Shown here: positions 62,651-64,000 of the stretch, piece after piece
Numbering within the stretch: position 1 is the stretch's first letter
How the letters are laid out: the number at the start of each line of letters is the position of its first letter
From: Haloarchaeobius litoreus
GTDB lineage: Archaea > Halobacteriota > Halobacteria > Halobacteriales > Natrialbaceae
Assembly (NCBI RefSeq): GCF_024495425.1
Contig: NZ_JANHJR010000003.1
Coordinates: 620,001-684,000, forward strand
Length of the DNA stretch: 64,000 bases
Direction of reading: 5' to 3'
Translations under genes and position numbers: made by a program
Notes under the pieces: model-generated
Seen by the model: the letters and a program-made list of their open reading frames with translations, nothing else
What the model was told of the DNA's origin: nothing
The model's database searches: none

Positions 62651-63724
62651 ATGGAGTTCCCGTTCGACGACTTCACCGGCCGTGACTGGCAGACAGCCGA
62701 CGACCCCGGAACCGTCCGGTTCGCGATGATCGGACTCGGGTGGTGGACGCGAGCACAGGCGATTCCGGCGGTCGAGGAGAGCTCCTTCGGGGAGACCACC
62801 GTCGTCGTCAGCGGCTCGGCCGAGAAAGCCCGCGATGCGACCGACCTCGCGGCGAGTATCGAGCACGCCATCACGTACGACGAGTTCCACGAGGGCGTCG
62901 CGGCTGACGCGTACGACGCCGTCTACATCTGCACCCCGAACGGACTCCACCTGCCGTTCGTCGAGACAGCGGCACGTCTCGACAAGGCGGTCCTCTGCGA
63001 GAAGCCGATGGAGGCGACGGTCGAACGGGCACGCGAGATCGTCGGGTTCGCCGACGACGTCGCGGTGATGATCGCCTACCGGATGCAGACCGAACCGACC
63101 GTCCGTCGCGCTCGCGAGGTCATCGACGCGGGCATCATCGGCGAGCCGGTCCACGTCCACGCGAGCATGTCCCAGCCGCTCCTCGAGGTGATCCCCGACC
63201 CGAACCAGTGGCGGCTCGACCCGGAGCTGTCGGGTGGCGCGACCGTGATGGACATCGGGCTGTACCCCATCAACACCACGCGGTTCCTCCTCGACGACGA
63301 CCCCGTCGCGGTGCAGGCACACTCGACGTACGAGCACGACGCGTTCGCCGACGTGGCGGACGAGCACGTGTCGTTCACGCTGGTGTTCGCCGATGGAGTC
63401 CACGCCGTCTGTACCGCCAGTCAGAACGCCGCCCGGTCGAGCCACCTCCGGGTGACGGGGACCGAGGGCGAGGTCGTCCTCGACCCCGTCTTCTTCGACC
63501 GGGAGGACCGCGGCTTCCGGCTCTCGGTCGGCGACGAACAGTACACCGTCGCGTTCGAGCAGGTCGACCAGATGACCGAGGAGTTCGACTACTTCGCTCA
63601 CTGCCTGTTGACCGGGACCGAACCGTCACCCGATGCCGAGCACGGCTTCGTGGACATGCTCGTCATGGACGCGATATACGACGCGGCGGCGGCGGACGAC
63701 GCGACACCCGTCCCGGAGCCGTGA
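62651..63724 (+). CDS. gfo6: D-xylose 1-dehydrogenase Gfo6
   Basis: The 357-aa Gfo/Idh/MocA oxidoreductase starts at the ATG at 62651 ([13 protein letters not shown]). It has the cofactor-binding [17 protein letters not shown] near 23-39, [12 protein letters not shown], the catalytic CEKPMEAT near 117 and [13 protein letters not shown] near 201. These are features of haloarchaeal NADP-dependent xylose dehydrogenase (Gfo6/XacA), which opens the Weimberg route by making xylonolactone. It follows the FAH-family gene on the same strand. Confidence 0.9.
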   Translation: MEFPFDDFTGRDWQTADDPGTVRFAMIGLGWWTRAQAIPAVEESSFGETTVVVSGSAEKARDATDLAASIEHAITYDEFHEGVAADAYDAVYICTPNGLHLPFVETAARLDKAVLCEKPMEATVERAREIVGFADDVAVMIAYRMQTEPTVRRAREVIDAGIIGEPVHVHASMSQPLLEVIPDPNQWRLDPELSGGATVMDIGLYPINTTRFLLDDDPVAVQAHSTYEHDAFADVADEHVSFTLVFADGVHAVCTASQNAARSSHLRVTGTEGEVVLDPVFFDREDRGFRLSVGDEQYTVAFEQVDQMTEEFDYFAHCLLTGTEPSPDAEHGFVDMLVMDAIYDAAAADDATPVPEP

Positions 63725-63823
63725 TCCCAGCCGTTCGCCGACCGCGCATCGAGCGTCGCTCCCCACCGTCGAGACAGACGAACGCCTGCAAGCGGGCGGT
63801 GATATCCATCCAGACGGCGTTTT

Positions 63824-63850
63824 TCCCCCCAGAGCGGGGATAATTTTTTA
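63824..63850 (+). terminator. Hairpin with T-rich tail after gfo6
   Basis: TCCCC-CCAGAGC-GGGGA followed by TAATTTTTTA forms a short G/C stem and a T-rich run about 100 bases after the gfo6 stop. The T-run also serves as the promoter of the next gene (TTTTTTATA, about 63844-63852, near 27 bases before its ATG), so this is either or both. Confidence 0.4.
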
Positions 63851-63874
63851 TACTTTGTGAATATACGACGTGGT

Positions 63875-64000
63875 ATGTCATCGGATGACAATCCAGCGGA
63901 GCGTGGTATCTCGATCGACGTGGGGGCGGGTGTCTCACGTCGAGGACTCGTGAAACAACTCGGTGCAGCGAGCGCCGCCGTGGGGCTGGCCGGGTGTGGG
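63875..64000 (+). CDS. Tat-exported lipoprotein, N-terminal 42 codons, probably a sugar-binding protein
   Basis: The frame opens at ATG 63875 and runs off the window. It has the twin-arginine motif SRRGLVK (21-27), a hydrophobic Ala-rich core and the lipobox LAGC at 38-41, as in haloarchaeal ABC-transporter solute-binding proteins. After pentose catabolic genes, a xylose/arabinose-binding protein (XacG-like) is a natural guess, but only the signal peptide is visible. Confidence 0.7.
   Translation, partial: MSSDDNPAERGISIDVGAGVSRRGLVKQLGAASAAVGLAGCG

Overview
The window is haloarchaeal chromosome. Proteins are acidic, genes carry TATA-box-type archaeal promoters with short or no leaders, and it encodes a TFB-like factor, a bacterio-opsin-activator sensor, an RdfA protein, a haloarchaeal SMC-related protein and twin-arginine lipoproteins. 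No rRNA, tRNA or CRISPR array was seen. By eye, the first 11 kb is poorer in G+C and looser in codon use than the last 20 kb, which suggests a foreign left part.

Left part (1-33 kb): a large DNA-modification and defence island. At 1-5 kb, on the minus strand, lies a Dnd/Pbe-like set: a gene cut by the window edge, a Dnd-associated-type protein, a DndD-like SMC ATPase, a 53-residue gene and an SF2 helicase. At 5.7-11 kb are two tRNA-guanine-transglycosylase-like proteins of DpdA type. One is fused to the catalytic motif of archaeosine synthase (ArcS). The other sits in an operon with a DUF6884-like protein and a GHKL ATPase. From 11.5 to 26.1 kb runs a tightly overlapping plus-strand operon: a 1587-aa DUF1998 helicase, a 305-aa unknown, a 277-aa winged-helix-like protein, a 966-aa P-loop ATPase, a 226-aa coiled coil, a 1360-aa helicase and a PLD nuclease. 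Its order resembles the bacterial dpdG-H-I-J-K block. A VWA protein, a PIN protein pair and a divergent TFB follow. The block ends with a queD-queE-folE-queC operon for preQ0 synthesis. My reading is a chromosomal archaeal 7-deazaguanine DNA modification/restriction system, with its own precursor supply and possibly archaeosine-like chemistry on DNA.

Middle (33-45 kb): a three-gene module (zinc-ribbon protein, 398-aa zinc/helical protein, HNH endonuclease) is present twice as direct repeats of nearly 3 kb. The second HNH gene has a nonsense codon, and a third HNH tail lies near 52.5 kb. A fragment of queD abuts the second copy. About 120-bp direct repeats flank a membrane-protein gene. Other genes between and beside the copies are an AhpD-type remnant, a zinc-ribbon membrane protein, an FxLYD-like lipoprotein, an SDR oxidoreductase and a DUF234-type ATPase.

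Right part (45-64 kb): more ordinary chromosome. It holds an FAD monooxygenase, a 1685-aa multi-PAS bacterio-opsin-activator sensor, a winged-helix regulator, the SMC-related/RdfA pair, and an oxidative pentose (Weimberg-type) cluster: IclR regulator, ketoglutarate-semialdehyde dehydrogenase, M24-like protein, sugar-acid dehydratase, FAH-family dehydratase, D-xylose dehydrogenase Gfo6, and the start of a Tat lipoprotein that is probably a sugar-binding protein.
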